A stretch of DNA of 58,343 bases from positions 1 to 58,343 of the forward strand of contig NZ_PDCP01000040.1 in assembly GCF_002553505.1 (NCBI RefSeq), written 5' to 3'. The notes beneath the pieces are model-generated. The model was not told the origin of the DNA and ran no database searches. It saw only the letters and a list, made by a program, of their open reading frames with translations. Below are positions 17,385 through 25,962 of this stretch, piece after piece. The stretch is from Mycolicibacterium agri (GTDB taxonomy: Bacteria > Actinomycetota > Actinomycetes > Mycobacteriales > Mycobacteriaceae). The translations under genes and the position numbers were made by a program. The first letter of the stretch is position 1. Every line of letters starts with the position of its first letter.

Positions 17385-18700
17385 CCCGTAGCGGGCGTCG
17401 CGGGCACCGGTCGCGCCTCGCCGACCGCCGCCGCCGAGCGCTGCACCTGCCGGGCCGACACCGTCCCGACGACGATGATCACCGCCAGCGCCCACCACAT
17501 GTAGGAACTGCCCACCAGTTGGCGCCACAACGACGCCGTCGTCTCGCGGTGCTCGGGCATCAACGTGATCGGCGTCCACACCATCAGCGCCACCCCGGCC
17601 ACGGTCACCGCGCCGAGCAGCGCATGCCGGTGCCGGAAGGCCACCACGCTGCACACCAGCACCGCGGGCAGCACCCACACCCAGTGGTGCGACCACGAGA
17701 CCGGCGACACCACCAGACCGAACATCGCCACGCAGATCAGCGCCAGCACCGGCGCCTCGTTCACCGTGGCTGCGGCGGCCCCGCCTGCGCCGCGCAGCAC
17801 CCGCCGCGCCGCCCACACGGTCAGCCCGAGCACCACGAAGCAGGCCAGGGTCCACAGCACGAACCGTTCACCCTGGCCGAGACCCAACCGGGCCAGGGTG
17901 CCCGCGATGTTCTGGTTGGTGTTCAGCGTGGCGGTGCCGATCCGGTCGGTGTTGATCACCGTGTGGCCCCAGTACTCCAGCGAGTCGCGCCATGCGAACG
18001 CGAAGCCGATCAACGTGGCGAGCGTCGCCGACGCCGCGGTGACGATCACCGACCGGAGGTCGCGGCGCAGCAGGAAATACAGCAGGAACACCGCGGGGGT
18101 GAGCTTGAGCGCAATCGCGATTCCCAGCAGGATGCCGCGCGGCCACGGGGTGCGACGGGGTACGCAGTCGGCGATCACCAGCGTCATCAGCACCACATTG
18201 ATCTGGCCGAAGTCGAAGTTGGCGCGGATCGGCTCGAGGTAGACCACGGCGGGGGCGACGATCGCTGCGGCAAGCCAGCCGCGCCGCAGGCACGCAGGCT
18301 CGGCGGTGACCGAGGTCTGCGGCCAGACGTCGAGGCGGGTCAGCACGATGACGGTCGAGATGATCAGCAGCACGAAGGTGGTGACCGTGATCGCCACGCT
18401 GGCCGCCGTCAACGGCAGCAGGGCGAACGGCGCGAACGCGATCGCCGCCAGCGGGGGATAGGTGAACGGCAGTTCCAGCCCGCCGCGGGTCATGAACATC
18501 ACGCCGTCGGCGTACAGCGGTTTGCCGTCGAGCCAGGCGCGCCCGCCCATGCGGTAGACGTCGATGTCGATCCGGTACGGGGTGTGGCCAAGCAGCCGCC
18601 AACCGGCCCAACCCACCGCCACCAGCGTGAGCAGCTGAAACAGGCGCCACGCGACGGTTGGCCACCAACCAGCCCCGCCGGGCGAGCGCCACCTACTCAT
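17381..18700 (-). CDS. Alpha-(1->2) mannosyltransferase, Rv2181 family (GT87)
   Basis: A 439-residue polytopic GT-C enzyme with about ten membrane segments. The first extracytoplasmic loop has the acidic RIDIDVYRMGG motif near residue 45, where the catalytic aspartate of polyprenyl-phosphate-mannose-dependent enzymes lies. Rv2181 in M. tuberculosis adds the alpha-1,2 mannose branches to the LM/LAM mannan core (sometimes called MptC). The ATG follows a TAGTCT -10-like hexamer by nine bases, so the leader would be very short. Confidence 0.88.
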   Translation of the reverse strand: MSRWRSPGGAGWWPTVAWRLFQLLTLVAVGWAGWRLLGHTPYRIDIDVYRMGGRAWLDGKPLYADGVMFMTRGGLELPFTYPPLAAIAFAPFALLPLTAASVAITVTTFVLLIISTVIVLTRLDVWPQTSVTAEPACLRRGWLAAAIVAPAVVYLEPIRANFDFGQINVVLMTLVIADCVPRRTPWPRGILLGIAIALKLTPAVFLLYFLLRRDLRSVIVTAASATLATLIGFAFAWRDSLEYWGHTVINTDRIGTATLNTNQNIAGTLARLGLGQGERFVLWTLACFVVLGLTVWAARRVLRGAGGAAAATVNEAPVLALICVAMFGLVVSPVSWSHHWVWVLPAVLVCSVVAFRHRHALLGAVTVAGVALMVWTPITLMPEHRETTASLWRQLVGSSYMWWALAVIIVVGTVSARQVQRSAAAVGEARPVPATPATG

Positions 18701-18771
18701 GTCCCGACCAGACTATCGGCCTGCCACGGCGCGCCGAACCATATCCCCGGCACGTCGCAGGGTTTGCGGCG

Positions 18772-18777
18772 TAAGTT
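18772..18777 (+). promoter_or_regulatory. -10 element for leaderless Rv2180c homologue
   Basis: TAAGTT (TANNNT consensus) ends six bases before the GTG at 18784, the geometry of a leaderless mycobacterial transcript. The intergenic region is only 83 bases and also holds the divergent promoter of the mannosyltransferase. Confidence 0.45.
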
Positions 18778-18783
18778 TTCTGC

Positions 18784-19680
18784 GTGCAGATGAAGCTTGA
18801 CTTCTCGCTGGAGATCCCGCACGGGCGGATGCCGCTCGTGTGGTTCCTCGTCGCCTTCATCCTCACCTTCTTCGTGACCCGTACGATCGTCCGGTACATC
18901 CGCAGCCACGCCAATGACGACAAACCGCGCAAGTGGTGGCAGCCGCGCAACATCTCGGCGGGTGGGGGGCTGCACATCCACCATGTGGTCATCGGTGTCG
19001 TTCTCGTCATGATCTCCGGCGTCGCGATGGTCACATTGAGCGTTGACGGAGGGGTACCCGAATTCACGGTGGCAGCAACCTTTTTCGGTATAGGCGCAGC
19101 GCTCGTGCTCGATGAGTTCGCGTTGATTCTGCATCTGCAGGACGTGTACTGGGCCGAGGACGGCCGCACCTCGGTCGATGCGGTGTTCGCCGCGGTCGCC
19201 GTCACCGGCCTTTTGATCCTCGGGTTCAACCCGCTGTCGTTCTTCGACATCGACATCTGGCGGGAAAGTCACTCGCTGACGGCGCGGGCCGCGGTGATCG
19301 CGCTGGCGGTGCTGACGCTGGCGCTGGCGGTGGTGGTGCTGCTCAAGGGCAAGGTGTGGACCGGGCTGATCGGCATGTTCATCACTCCGCTGCTGTTGAT
19401 CGGCGCGATCCGGCTGTCGCGCCCGCACGCGCCGTGGGCGCGGTGGCGCTACACGGACAAGCCGCGCAAGATGCACCGCGCGCTGGTGCGCGAACGCGTG
19501 CTGCGCCGACCTGTCGTGCAGGCCAAGCTGTGGCTGCAACACGTCATCGCCGGCGAACCACGCTTCCCCGACGACGCCGAGGTCAATCAGCAGCTCGACC
19601 GCGAGATCCACGCCGCGCCCGCCCCGGCCGGCGACGGCGCGGCGGTCGACGAGACGAAGACGGTGCAGGCCCCGGCGTGA
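18784..19680 (+). CDS. Integral membrane protein, Rv2180c family
   Basis: A 298-residue protein with about six hydrophobic segments in the first two thirds and a basic, then acidic, cytoplasmic tail. A conserved-looking histidine cluster (GGLHIHHVVIG) follows the first segment and the central helix contains DEFALILHLQDVYW. These polar residues inside the membrane suggest an enzyme or ion-handling protein, but no function is known. Its stop overlaps the start of the RNase gene (GTGA), so the two are translationally coupled. Confidence 0.85.
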   Translation: MQMKLDFSLEIPHGRMPLVWFLVAFILTFFVTRTIVRYIRSHANDDKPRKWWQPRNISAGGGLHIHHVVIGVVLVMISGVAMVTLSVDGGVPEFTVAATFFGIGAALVLDEFALILHLQDVYWAEDGRTSVDAVFAAVAVTGLLILGFNPLSFFDIDIWRESHSLTARAAVIALAVLTLALAVVVLLKGKVWTGLIGMFITPLLLIGAIRLSRPHAPWARWRYTDKPRKMHRALVRERVLRRPVVQAKLWLQHVIAGEPRFPDDAEVNQQLDREIHAAPAPAGDGAAVDETKTVQAPA

Positions 19681-20159
19681 AGTACTTCTACGACACGGAG
19701 TTCATCGACGACGGGCACACCATCGAGCTGATCTCCATCGGTGTCGCGGCCGAGGACGGTCGCGAATATTACGCGATATCAACGGAATTCAACCCGGAGC
19801 GGGCGGGTCGGTGGGTGCGCACCCATGTCCTGCCCAAGCTGCCGTCGCCGTCGTCGCAGCTGTACCGCTCGCGCAAGCAGATCCGCTCGGAGCTCGAGGA
19901 CTTCCTCGGTGTCGACGGTGATGAGCCCATCGAGCTGTGGGCCTGGGTCGGCGCCTACGACCATGTGGTGCTGTGCCAGCTGTGGGGGCCGATGACCGCG
20001 CTGCCGCCCGCGATCCCGCGGTTCACCCGCGAGTTGCGCCAGTTCTGGGAGGAACGCGGCTGTCCGCGGATGCCGCCGCGGCCGCGTGACGCGCACGACG
20101 CCCTGGTCGACGCCCGGCACAACCTGCTGCGGTATCGGCTGATGATGGGGACCGAGTAG
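19677..20159 (+). CDS. DEDDh 3'-5' exoribonuclease, Rv2179c family
   Basis: A 160-residue protein matching Rv2179c, a characterised small RNase T-like exoribonuclease. The metal-binding DxE is at the N terminus (YDTEF, residues 5-7) and the HxxxxD is in the AHDALVDARHN segment near residue 142. An Asp in WVGAYDHVVL supplies the middle acidic residue. The GTG start overlaps the stop of the membrane gene upstream and puts the catalytic strand at the very N terminus, as in the family. Confidence 0.9.
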   Translation: MKYFYDTEFIDDGHTIELISIGVAAEDGREYYAISTEFNPERAGRWVRTHVLPKLPSPSSQLYRSRKQIRSELEDFLGVDGDEPIELWAWVGAYDHVVLCQLWGPMTALPPAIPRFTRELRQFWEERGCPRMPPRPRDAHDALVDARHNLLRYRLMMGTE

Positions 20160-20180
20160 GGGCTGCGCGCCGACGCGGCC

Positions 20181-20242
20181 CACGAGCGTATGGGCGCTGT
20201 ACGCCGGACGCCGGATACCGCTACCTAGCCCATACGGTCGTG
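20181..20242. repeat. Long inverted repeat upstream of aroG
   Basis: CACGAGCGTATGGGC (20181-20195) and GCCCATACGGTCGTG (20228-20242) are reverse complements at 14 of 15 positions, with a 32-base loop that contains a direct repeat of CGCCGGA. A shorter alternative hairpin, GCCCA/TGGGC, lies within the left arm. It is between the RNase stop and the aroG promoter. It may terminate the upstream operon or bind a regulator of aroG; there is no U-tract. Confidence 0.5.
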
Positions 20243-20298
20243 GCGGCGACCGGAGTTGCTCTCGCCGGCGGCGCTACGGTTGCCAGGTTTGCGCTGGT

Positions 20299-20304
20299 TA
20301 CCAT
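20299..20304 (+). promoter_or_regulatory. -10 element for leaderless aroG
   Basis: TACCAT ends six bases before the GTG of aroG, placing the likely transcription start at the start codon. There is no ribosome site upstream, which agrees with a leaderless message. Confidence 0.45.
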
Positions 20305-20310
20305 GTACGG

Positions 20311-21699
20311 GTGAACTGGACTGTCGACGTACCCATCGACCAGCTGCCGTCGTTGCCGCCGCTACCGGACGAGATGCGGCACCGGCTGGATGCCGCACTG
20401 GCCAAGCCGGCCGCGCAGCAGCCCAGTTGGGACGCCGAGCAGGCCAAGGCGATGCGGACCGTGCTGGAGAGCGTGCCGCCGGTGACCGTGCCGTCGGAAA
20501 TCGAGAAGCTCAAGGGGCTGCTTGGCGACGTGGCCCGCGGCAAGGCGTTCCTGCTGCAGGGCGGCGACTGCGCCGAGACGTTCGTCGACAACACCGAACC
20601 GCACATCCGCGCCAACATCCGCACCCTGTTGCAGATGGCGGTGGTGCTCACCTACGGCGCCAGCACGCCGGTGGTCAAGGTCGCGCGGATTGCGGGCCAG
20701 TACGCCAAGCCGCGGTCGTCCGACGTCGACGCGCTCGGGTTGAAGTCCTACCGCGGCGACATGATCAACGGTTTCGCGCCCGATCCCGCGGCGCGCGAGC
20801 ATGACCCGTCGCGACTGGTCCGTGCGTACGCGAACGCCAGCGCCGCGATGAATCTGGTGCGGGCGCTGACGTCGTCGGGCTTGGCGTCGCTGCACCTGGT
20901 GCACGACTGGAACCGCGAGTTCGTCCGCACCTCGCCCGCGGGGGCGCGTTACGAGGCGCTGGCCGGCGAGATCGACCGCGGCCTGACGTTCATGAGCGCC
21001 TGCGGTGTCGACGACCGCAACCTGCAGACCGCCGAAATCTATGCCAGCCACGAAGCGTTGGTGCTCGACTACGAGCGCGCGATGCTTCGGCTGAGCGAGG
21101 ACGAGAACGGTACGCCGAAGCTGTATGACCAGTCCGCGCACTACATCTGGATCGGCGAGCGGACCCGTCAGCTCGACGGCGCCCACATCGCGTTCGCCGA
21201 GGTGGTCGCCAATCCGATCGGCGTGAAGATCGGCCCGACGATGACACCGGAGTTGGCGGTCGAGTACGTGGAGCGGCTCGACCCCAACAACGAGCCCGGC
21301 CGCCTGACGCTGGTCAGCCGCCTCGGCAACAACAAGGTACGTGACCTGTTGCCGCCGATCATCGAGAAGGTGCAGGCGACCGGACACCAGGTGATCTGGC
21401 AGTGCGACCCGATGCACGGCAACACCCACGAGTCGTCCACCGGGTACAAGACCCGCCACTTCGACCGCATCGTCGACGAGGTGCAGGGCTTCTTCGAAGT
21501 GCACCGCGCCCTCGGCACGCACCCCGGCGGCATCCACGTCGAGATCACCGGCGAGAACGTCACCGAATGTCTCGGTGGAGCACAAGACATTTCGGACACC
21601 GATCTGGCCGGCCGCTACGAGACGGCGTGCGACCCGCGGTTGAATACGCAGCAGTCGCTGGAGTTGGCGTTTCTAGTCGCGGAGATGCTCCGCGATTAG
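20311..21699 (+). CDS. aroG: Class II DAHP synthase
   Basis: A 462-residue 3-deoxy-D-arabino-heptulosonate-7-phosphate synthase, the same length as M. tuberculosis AroG. It joins phosphoenolpyruvate and erythrose 4-phosphate to begin the shikimate pathway. Class II signatures are present: QGGDCAETF near residue 86, the KPRSS loop, GERTRQLDGAH, and WQCDPMHGNTHES near residue 370 with metal-binding Cys and His residues. In M. tuberculosis the enzyme forms a complex with chorismate mutase and is feedback-controlled by aromatic amino acids. Its last codons are the first copy of a 27-base repeat that continues past the stop. Confidence 0.97.
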   Translation: MNWTVDVPIDQLPSLPPLPDEMRHRLDAALAKPAAQQPSWDAEQAKAMRTVLESVPPVTVPSEIEKLKGLLGDVARGKAFLLQGGDCAETFVDNTEPHIRANIRTLLQMAVVLTYGASTPVVKVARIAGQYAKPRSSDVDALGLKSYRGDMINGFAPDPAAREHDPSRLVRAYANASAAMNLVRALTSSGLASLHLVHDWNREFVRTSPAGARYEALAGEIDRGLTFMSACGVDDRNLQTAEIYASHEALVLDYERAMLRLSEDENGTPKLYDQSAHYIWIGERTRQLDGAHIAFAEVVANPIGVKIGPTMTPELAVEYVERLDPNNEPGRLTLVSRLGNNKVRDLLPPIIEKVQATGHQVIWQCDPMHGNTHESSTGYKTRHFDRIVDEVQGFFEVHRALGTHPGGIHVEITGENVTECLGGAQDISDTDLAGRYETACDPRLNTQQSLELAFLVAEMLRD

Positions 21700-21752
21700 G
21701 CAGAGGCGGAGATGCTCCGCGATTAGGCAGAGGCGGAGATGCTCCGCGATTA
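21679..21752. repeat. Triplicated 27-base hairpin repeat between aroG and pknL
   Basis: Copies begin at 21679, 21706 and 21733 with an exact 27-base period; the third is complete for 20 bases. Each holds GCGGAG-ATG-CTCCGC, a perfect six-base stem with a three-base loop. The first copy encodes the AroG ending AEMLRD and its stop. The next copies repeat that ending and stop in the same frame, and the third contains the pknL stop on the other strand. Placed between converging genes, the array may act as a bidirectional terminator. Confidence 0.85.
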
Positions 21753-22964
21753 AACGAGTTCCTGCAGGTGGCTGCCGAGGGTCCACGCGGCGGCGGCCAC
21801 TCCGCCGGTGAGGATGAGCACCGCGAGCACCCAGAACCACAGCGCGCGCTTGGCCCGCTGCCGCGCCCAGTAGAACTCCGCCATGTCGATTCCGGCGAAT
21901 TGGTGTGCCACGCCGTGGAATTCGTCATCCGGCTCGTCTGCACGCCAGTCGTCGGGGGCGCGCGTGAGTTCGCGCGTGTGACGCCGCGGCGGCGCGGGTC
22001 TGCCCGTGTCGCCGGTCGCCGCCAACTCGTTGAGCCGGCTGTGGTGCACGGCCGCCGACTGATGTAGCGCGGAGTTGCGCGGCGCGGGCACCCGGAACGG
22101 GGGCAGCCCCAATTCGTCGACGATCGTCTCCAGTTCGGCGGCCATCTCGTCGGCGTCGGCGAAGCGGTCGCCGGGATGGCGAGCCGTCGCGCGCATCACG
22201 AGTTCGTCGAATTCCGTTGGTACGCCGCCGATTGCCGCGCTCGGCGGTGGCACGTCGTGGTCCATCCGCTGATACGCCACTGCGAGCGAGGAGTCTCCCT
22301 TGAACGGGGTGTCGCCGGTCAGCAGTTCATAGGTCAGGACGCCGACGGCGTAGACATCGCTGCCCGGGCTGGCGTCGCCGGTGCTGACCTGTTCGGGTGA
22401 CAGGTAGGCCGCGGTACCCAAAATCACGCTGGTGGAGGTGATCTTGGCTTCCGCGATCGCGCGCACCAGGCCGAAGTCGGCGATCTTGACCTCACCGTCG
22501 TCGGAGATCAACACGTTCTCCGGTTTGACGTCGCGGTGCACCAACCCTTCTCTGTGGGCCACCGCCAGCCCACCGAGTACCGGCGCCAGCACCGCGGCCG
22601 CGGCATGCGGCGGCATCGGACCGCGTTCGAGCAGGAGTTCGCGCAGGGTGCCGCCCTCGATGAGTTCCATCACGAGGAACGGATGCTGACCGTCGATGCC
22701 CTGGTCGTAGACGGCGACCAGGCCGGGATTCTTCAACCGGGCAACCGCGCGGGCCTCGCGCTGAAATCTCGTCAGGAACTGGCTGTCGCCCGCGTAGCGG
22801 GAGTCCATCACCTTCAGCGCCACCGGCCGATCCAGTCGCAGGTCCAATCCGCGGTACACCCCCGACATCCCGCCGGTGGCGATCAACGTGTCGACGCGGT
22901 AGCGCCCGTCCAGCACGGCCCCGACGAGCGGGTCGGATTGCTGGTAGGCCTCCACCGGAATCAT
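21750..22964 (-). CDS. pknL: Serine/threonine protein kinase PknL
   Basis: A 404-residue receptor-type kinase. The kinase domain covers about residues 20-285: IATGGMSGVYRG nucleotide loop, VALKVMD lysine, HRDVKPENVLI catalytic loop and DFGLVRA. The activation loop has several threonines and serines. A juxtamembrane linker leads to one transmembrane helix (about residues 378-400) and only a few external residues, so there is no sensor domain. It is divergent from Rv2175c, whose M. tuberculosis product is a reported PknL substrate. The ATG is at 22964. Confidence 0.95.
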   Translation of the reverse strand: MIPVEAYQQSDPLVGAVLDGRYRVDTLIATGGMSGVYRGLDLRLDRPVALKVMDSRYAGDSQFLTRFQREARAVARLKNPGLVAVYDQGIDGQHPFLVMELIEGGTLRELLLERGPMPPHAAAAVLAPVLGGLAVAHREGLVHRDVKPENVLISDDGEVKIADFGLVRAIAEAKITSTSVILGTAAYLSPEQVSTGDASPGSDVYAVGVLTYELLTGDTPFKGDSSLAVAYQRMDHDVPPPSAAIGGVPTEFDELVMRATARHPGDRFADADEMAAELETIVDELGLPPFRVPAPRNSALHQSAAVHHSRLNELAATGDTGRPAPPRRHTRELTRAPDDWRADEPDDEFHGVAHQFAGIDMAEFYWARQRAKRALWFWVLAVLILTGGVAAAAWTLGSHLQELV

Positions 22965-23027
22965 GGTACGGAGGGAAAAGCCCGAAACTGTGCTTGCCGA
23001 CCGCCTCCGAGACCGCGTCGCGCGTCT

Positions 23028-23033
23028 TACACT
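23028..23033 (+). promoter_or_regulatory. -10 element that fixes the Rv2175c start
   Basis: TACACT is followed by seven bases and then GTG at 23041. This geometry predicts a leaderless message beginning at that GTG and argues against the upstream in-frame ATG at 22963, which coincides with the pknL start. Confidence 0.5.
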
Positions 23034-23040
23034 CGGCCCC

Positions 23041-23445
23041 GTGAGCAGTATTCCGGCCGCTGACGATGTGCTCGATCCTTCAGAAGACGTTTATGACCTG
23101 CCGCACGTCGCCGAGTTGCTCGGCGTCCCGGTGACCAAGGTCCAGCAGCAGTTGCGGGAAGGCCACCTGGTCGGTGTGCGCCGCGACGGATCGGTGGTGG
23201 TGCCGAAGGTCTTCTTCGACGACACCGGCCACATCGTCAAGAGCCTGCCAGGGTTGCTGGTCGTGCTGCACGACGGCGGATATCAGAATACCGAGATCGT
23301 GCGGTGGCTCTTCACACCCGACCCGTCGCTGACGATCAGGCGCGACGGGTCGGTGGAACGGCAGGACAACGCCCGTCCCGTCGACGCGCTGCACTCCCAT
23401 CAAGCGCGTGAGGTCGTGCGCCGCGCCCAGGCGATGGCGTACTGA
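23041..23445 (+). CDS. PknL-associated DNA-binding protein, Rv2175c family
   Basis: A 134-residue protein with an N-terminal winged-helix/MerR-like fold (VYDLPHVAELLGVPVTKV, about residues 18-36) and a conserved C terminus (NARPVDALHSHQAREVVRRA). In M. tuberculosis PknL phosphorylates this protein near its N terminus and this weakens DNA binding; a phospho-acceptor threonine at the equivalent N-terminal position is not obvious here. The last 46 bases overlap the end of the converging mptA gene. Confidence 0.9.
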   Translation: MSSIPAADDVLDPSEDVYDLPHVAELLGVPVTKVQQQLREGHLVGVRRDGSVVVPKVFFDDTGHIVKSLPGLLVVLHDGGYQNTEIVRWLFTPDPSLTIRRDGSVERQDNARPVDALHSHQAREVVRRAQAMAY

Positions 23446-24893
23446 CCCGGCTGCTTGTAGAGCGAGTACCACGCCACCGCCGCGCAGACGGTGGCCAGCA
23501 GCACATGGATCCATGAGTACATGCCATGGCTGCCATCGGGTTTGAAGATGACCATGATCCAGGTGGAGAACCCGGCGATCAGCGCGATCGCCTGCCTGCT
23601 CTGCGCCAGCGCCGACAAGATCGCCAGCGGCCAGGTGTAGTACCACGGCAGCGCGGCGGGCACGAAGAGCACCACGATCAGCATCGCCCACGCGATGCCG
23701 GTCAGCACCTGGCGGTCGGTGTGCCGAAAACGCCACCACAGCACGGGAAGTGAGACGGCGATGATCGCGATGCCGATGATGCGGGCGACCTCGAGCACGG
23801 CGTAGAAGTTCACCGGGAAGAACAGCCCGCCGACGGCGTTGATGAGATTCGACACCGCGGTCGGCACGGTCAGCCAGTTGATGATCTTCACCGAGCCGGC
23901 CAGCGCGGTGAGCCAGCCGAGGCCAACACCCGCCCACCACGACAGCAGCGCGAACACGACGACGAATATCGCGACCGCACCCGCGGTCGCCGCCACGAAC
24001 GCCCGCAGCGGCGACAGGTTGCGCTTCTCGCTCAGCTGCCTGGCCCACACCCACACCATGAACGGAAGGGCAAGGCCGGCGGTGGCTTTCACGGCCACCG
24101 CGACGACGATCAACGCGTTGCCCGCGATCGGATGCCTGCCGAAGATCAACGCGATGCCCGCGGCCATCAGGCCGACCATCAGCATTTCGTTGTGCACGCC
24201 GCCCATCAGATGGATGATCACCAACGGGTTGAGCGCGCAGATCCACAGCGCCGCCGCCCCGTTGGCGCCGACGTGACGGGCCAGCCGCGGCGCCGCCCAC
24301 AGCAGCAGCACCAGCCCGGGCAGCATGCACAGCCTGAGCACCCACGTGCCCGCGATCACGTCGTCGCCGACCAGCATCGTGACGAACTTGGCGACAAGGA
24401 TGAACGCTGGCCCGTACGGGGCGGTCGTCGTCGTCCAGATCGGACTGACGTTGTCCAGCAACGAGTTCGGATTGTCGACGGGACCATAGGCGTACGGGTC
24501 GAGGCCGTCGCGCAGCAGCGCGCCCTGCGCCAGATAGGAGTAGGTGTCGCGGCTGAACACCGGCACGGACAACAGCAGCGGCGCCAGCCAGAACCCCGTC
24601 GTGGCCACCATCGTGTACTCGCGCGCGGAGCCGTCGATCACCCGGCGGCCCAACCACAACCACGTGCACAGCATCACAGCGACGCCGCCCCACAACACGA
24701 TCGACGACAGCACCAGCCCGTGCCCGAACCGCAGCCACGACAGGTGCAGCGACTCCAGCAGTGGGTCGTGCAGCCGCGTGCTGCCCGCGCCGAGCCCACC
24801 CGTGGTGATCATCACCGCGCCGAGGAAGCCCAGCAGTGCCGGCCGAGCCTCCGGCGACGTGCTGAAGGCGGAGAGCCTCGTGAGACTGGTCAC
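23400..24893 (-). CDS. mptA: Alpha-(1->6) mannopyranosyltransferase MptA
   Basis: A 497-residue GT-C enzyme with about twelve membrane helices, counterpart of Rv2174. It elongates the alpha-1,6 mannan backbone of LM and LAM on the outer face of the membrane, using polyprenyl-phosphate mannose. The first loop contains SRDTYSYLAQGALLRDGLDPY, the usual acidic catalytic region of this family. It begins with a GTG 20 bases after the prenyl synthase stop, so the two are likely in one operon. The end overlaps Rv2175c on the opposite strand. Confidence 0.93.
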   Translation of the reverse strand: MTSLTRLSAFSTSPEARPALLGFLGAVMITTGGLGAGSTRLHDPLLESLHLSWLRFGHGLVLSSIVLWGGVAVMLCTWLWLGRRVIDGSAREYTMVATTGFWLAPLLLSVPVFSRDTYSYLAQGALLRDGLDPYAYGPVDNPNSLLDNVSPIWTTTTAPYGPAFILVAKFVTMLVGDDVIAGTWVLRLCMLPGLVLLLWAAPRLARHVGANGAAALWICALNPLVIIHLMGGVHNEMLMVGLMAAGIALIFGRHPIAGNALIVVAVAVKATAGLALPFMVWVWARQLSEKRNLSPLRAFVAATAGAVAIFVVVFALLSWWAGVGLGWLTALAGSVKIINWLTVPTAVSNLINAVGGLFFPVNFYAVLEVARIIGIAIIAVSLPVLWWRFRHTDRQVLTGIAWAMLIVVLFVPAALPWYYTWPLAILSALAQSRQAIALIAGFSTWIMVIFKPDGSHGMYSWIHVLLATVCAAVAWYSLYKQPGQYAIAWARRTTSRA

Positions 24894-24912
24894 TGCCTCT
24901 GGTTGCTCCTAC

Positions 24913-25962
24913 TTAGGCCGACCGGTTGGCGGCCAACCTGGCGAGCGCCGAAAGGCCCGCCTTCGCTTGCGCGTCGATGGGGGCGGCGCCGAGGGTGTCC
25001 AGCGACCGCGAGGTGAGCATGTCGATGCGCTGCTCGACGGCGGCCAGCGCGCCGACCGATTCGATGACGCCACAGAGCTCGCGCACCTGCGCATCGGTGA
25101 GCTCGGTGCCGATCGAGGACCGCAACCGGGCTGCGGCGGCCGGGTCCGACCGGTCGGCGAGTTCGACCGCCTCGGCGAGCAGCACCGTGCGCTTGCCGGA
25201 ACGCAAATCGTCACCTGACGGCTTGCCGGTGACCGCGGGATCGCCGAACACGCCGAGCACGTCGTCGCGCAACTGGAACGCGACCCCGATGTCGGTGCCG
25301 ACGTCGTGGAAGATCGCCTGCACGTCGGGCCGGTCCGCCGCGGCGGCGACGCCGAGCTGCAGCGGGCGGGTGACGGTGTAGGAGGCGGTCTTGTAGGTGT
25401 TGACCGTCATCGCCGACGCCACGGTGGTCGCGCCGCTGGATTCGGCGACGATGTCGAGGTACTGGCCGCCCAGCACCTCGGTGCGGATGTCGGCCCACAC
25501 CCGCTGCACCCGGCGCTGTGCGGCGGGGGGCAGGTCGGCCGTGGCGACGATGTCGTCGGCCCACACCAGAGCGAGGTCGCCGAGCAAGATGGCCGCCGAC
25601 AGCCCGAACTGGTCGGGCGATCCGGTCCAGCCGCGGTCGCGATGGGCCTGGGCGAACAACCGGTGCACGGTGGGCAGGCCGCGCCGGGTCGCCGAGTCGT
25701 CGATCACGTCGTCGTGCACCAGCGCGCAGGCGTGCAGCAACTCCAACGCCGCGAACAGCCGGAGAATGGGCGGGTCGACGTCTCGGTCGGCGACCGCGCG
25801 CCAGCCCCAATAGGCGAATGCGGGCCGCAGCCGTTTGCCGCCGCGCAGCACAAATTCCTCGAGCGCCGCGGTCAGGTCGGCGTAGTCGTTTCCGATGTAG
25901 GCGCACTGTCGGCGGCGCTCGCCGATGTACTCCCGTAGTTGGTCCGTCACGGCGCTGGCCAA
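24913..25962 (-). CDS. idsA2: Polyprenyl diphosphate synthase (IdsA2-like)
   Basis: A 349-residue trans-isoprenyl diphosphate synthase that condenses isopentenyl diphosphate with allylic diphosphates. The first aspartate-rich motif is in HDDVIDDSATRRG near residue 85 and the second in QLRDDVLGVFGD near residue 235. The synteny counterpart is Rv2173. Placed directly before mptA, it may supply prenyl chains for the carrier lipid, which is inference. The start is uncertain: TTG at 25962 or GTG at 25950, neither with a strong ribosome site. Confidence 0.85.
   Translation of the reverse strand: MASAVTDQLREYIGERRRQCAYIGNDYADLTAALEEFVLRGGKRLRPAFAYWGWRAVADRDVDPPILRLFAALELLHACALVHDDVIDDSATRRGLPTVHRLFAQAHRDRGWTGSPDQFGLSAAILLGDLALVWADDIVATADLPPAAQRRVQRVWADIRTEVLGGQYLDIVAESSGATTVASAMTVNTYKTASYTVTRPLQLGVAAAADRPDVQAIFHDVGTDIGVAFQLRDDVLGVFGDPAVTGKPSGDDLRSGKRTVLLAEAVELADRSDPAAAARLRSSIGTELTDAQVRELCGVIESVGALAAVEQRIDMLTSRSLDTLGAAPIDAQAKAGLSALARLAANRSA

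Noticed and set aside
22963..23040. An earlier ATG start for the Rv2175c homologue at 22963
   Set aside because: It shares a CATG with the pknL start, lacks a ribosome site, and a -10 element sits immediately before GTG 23041.
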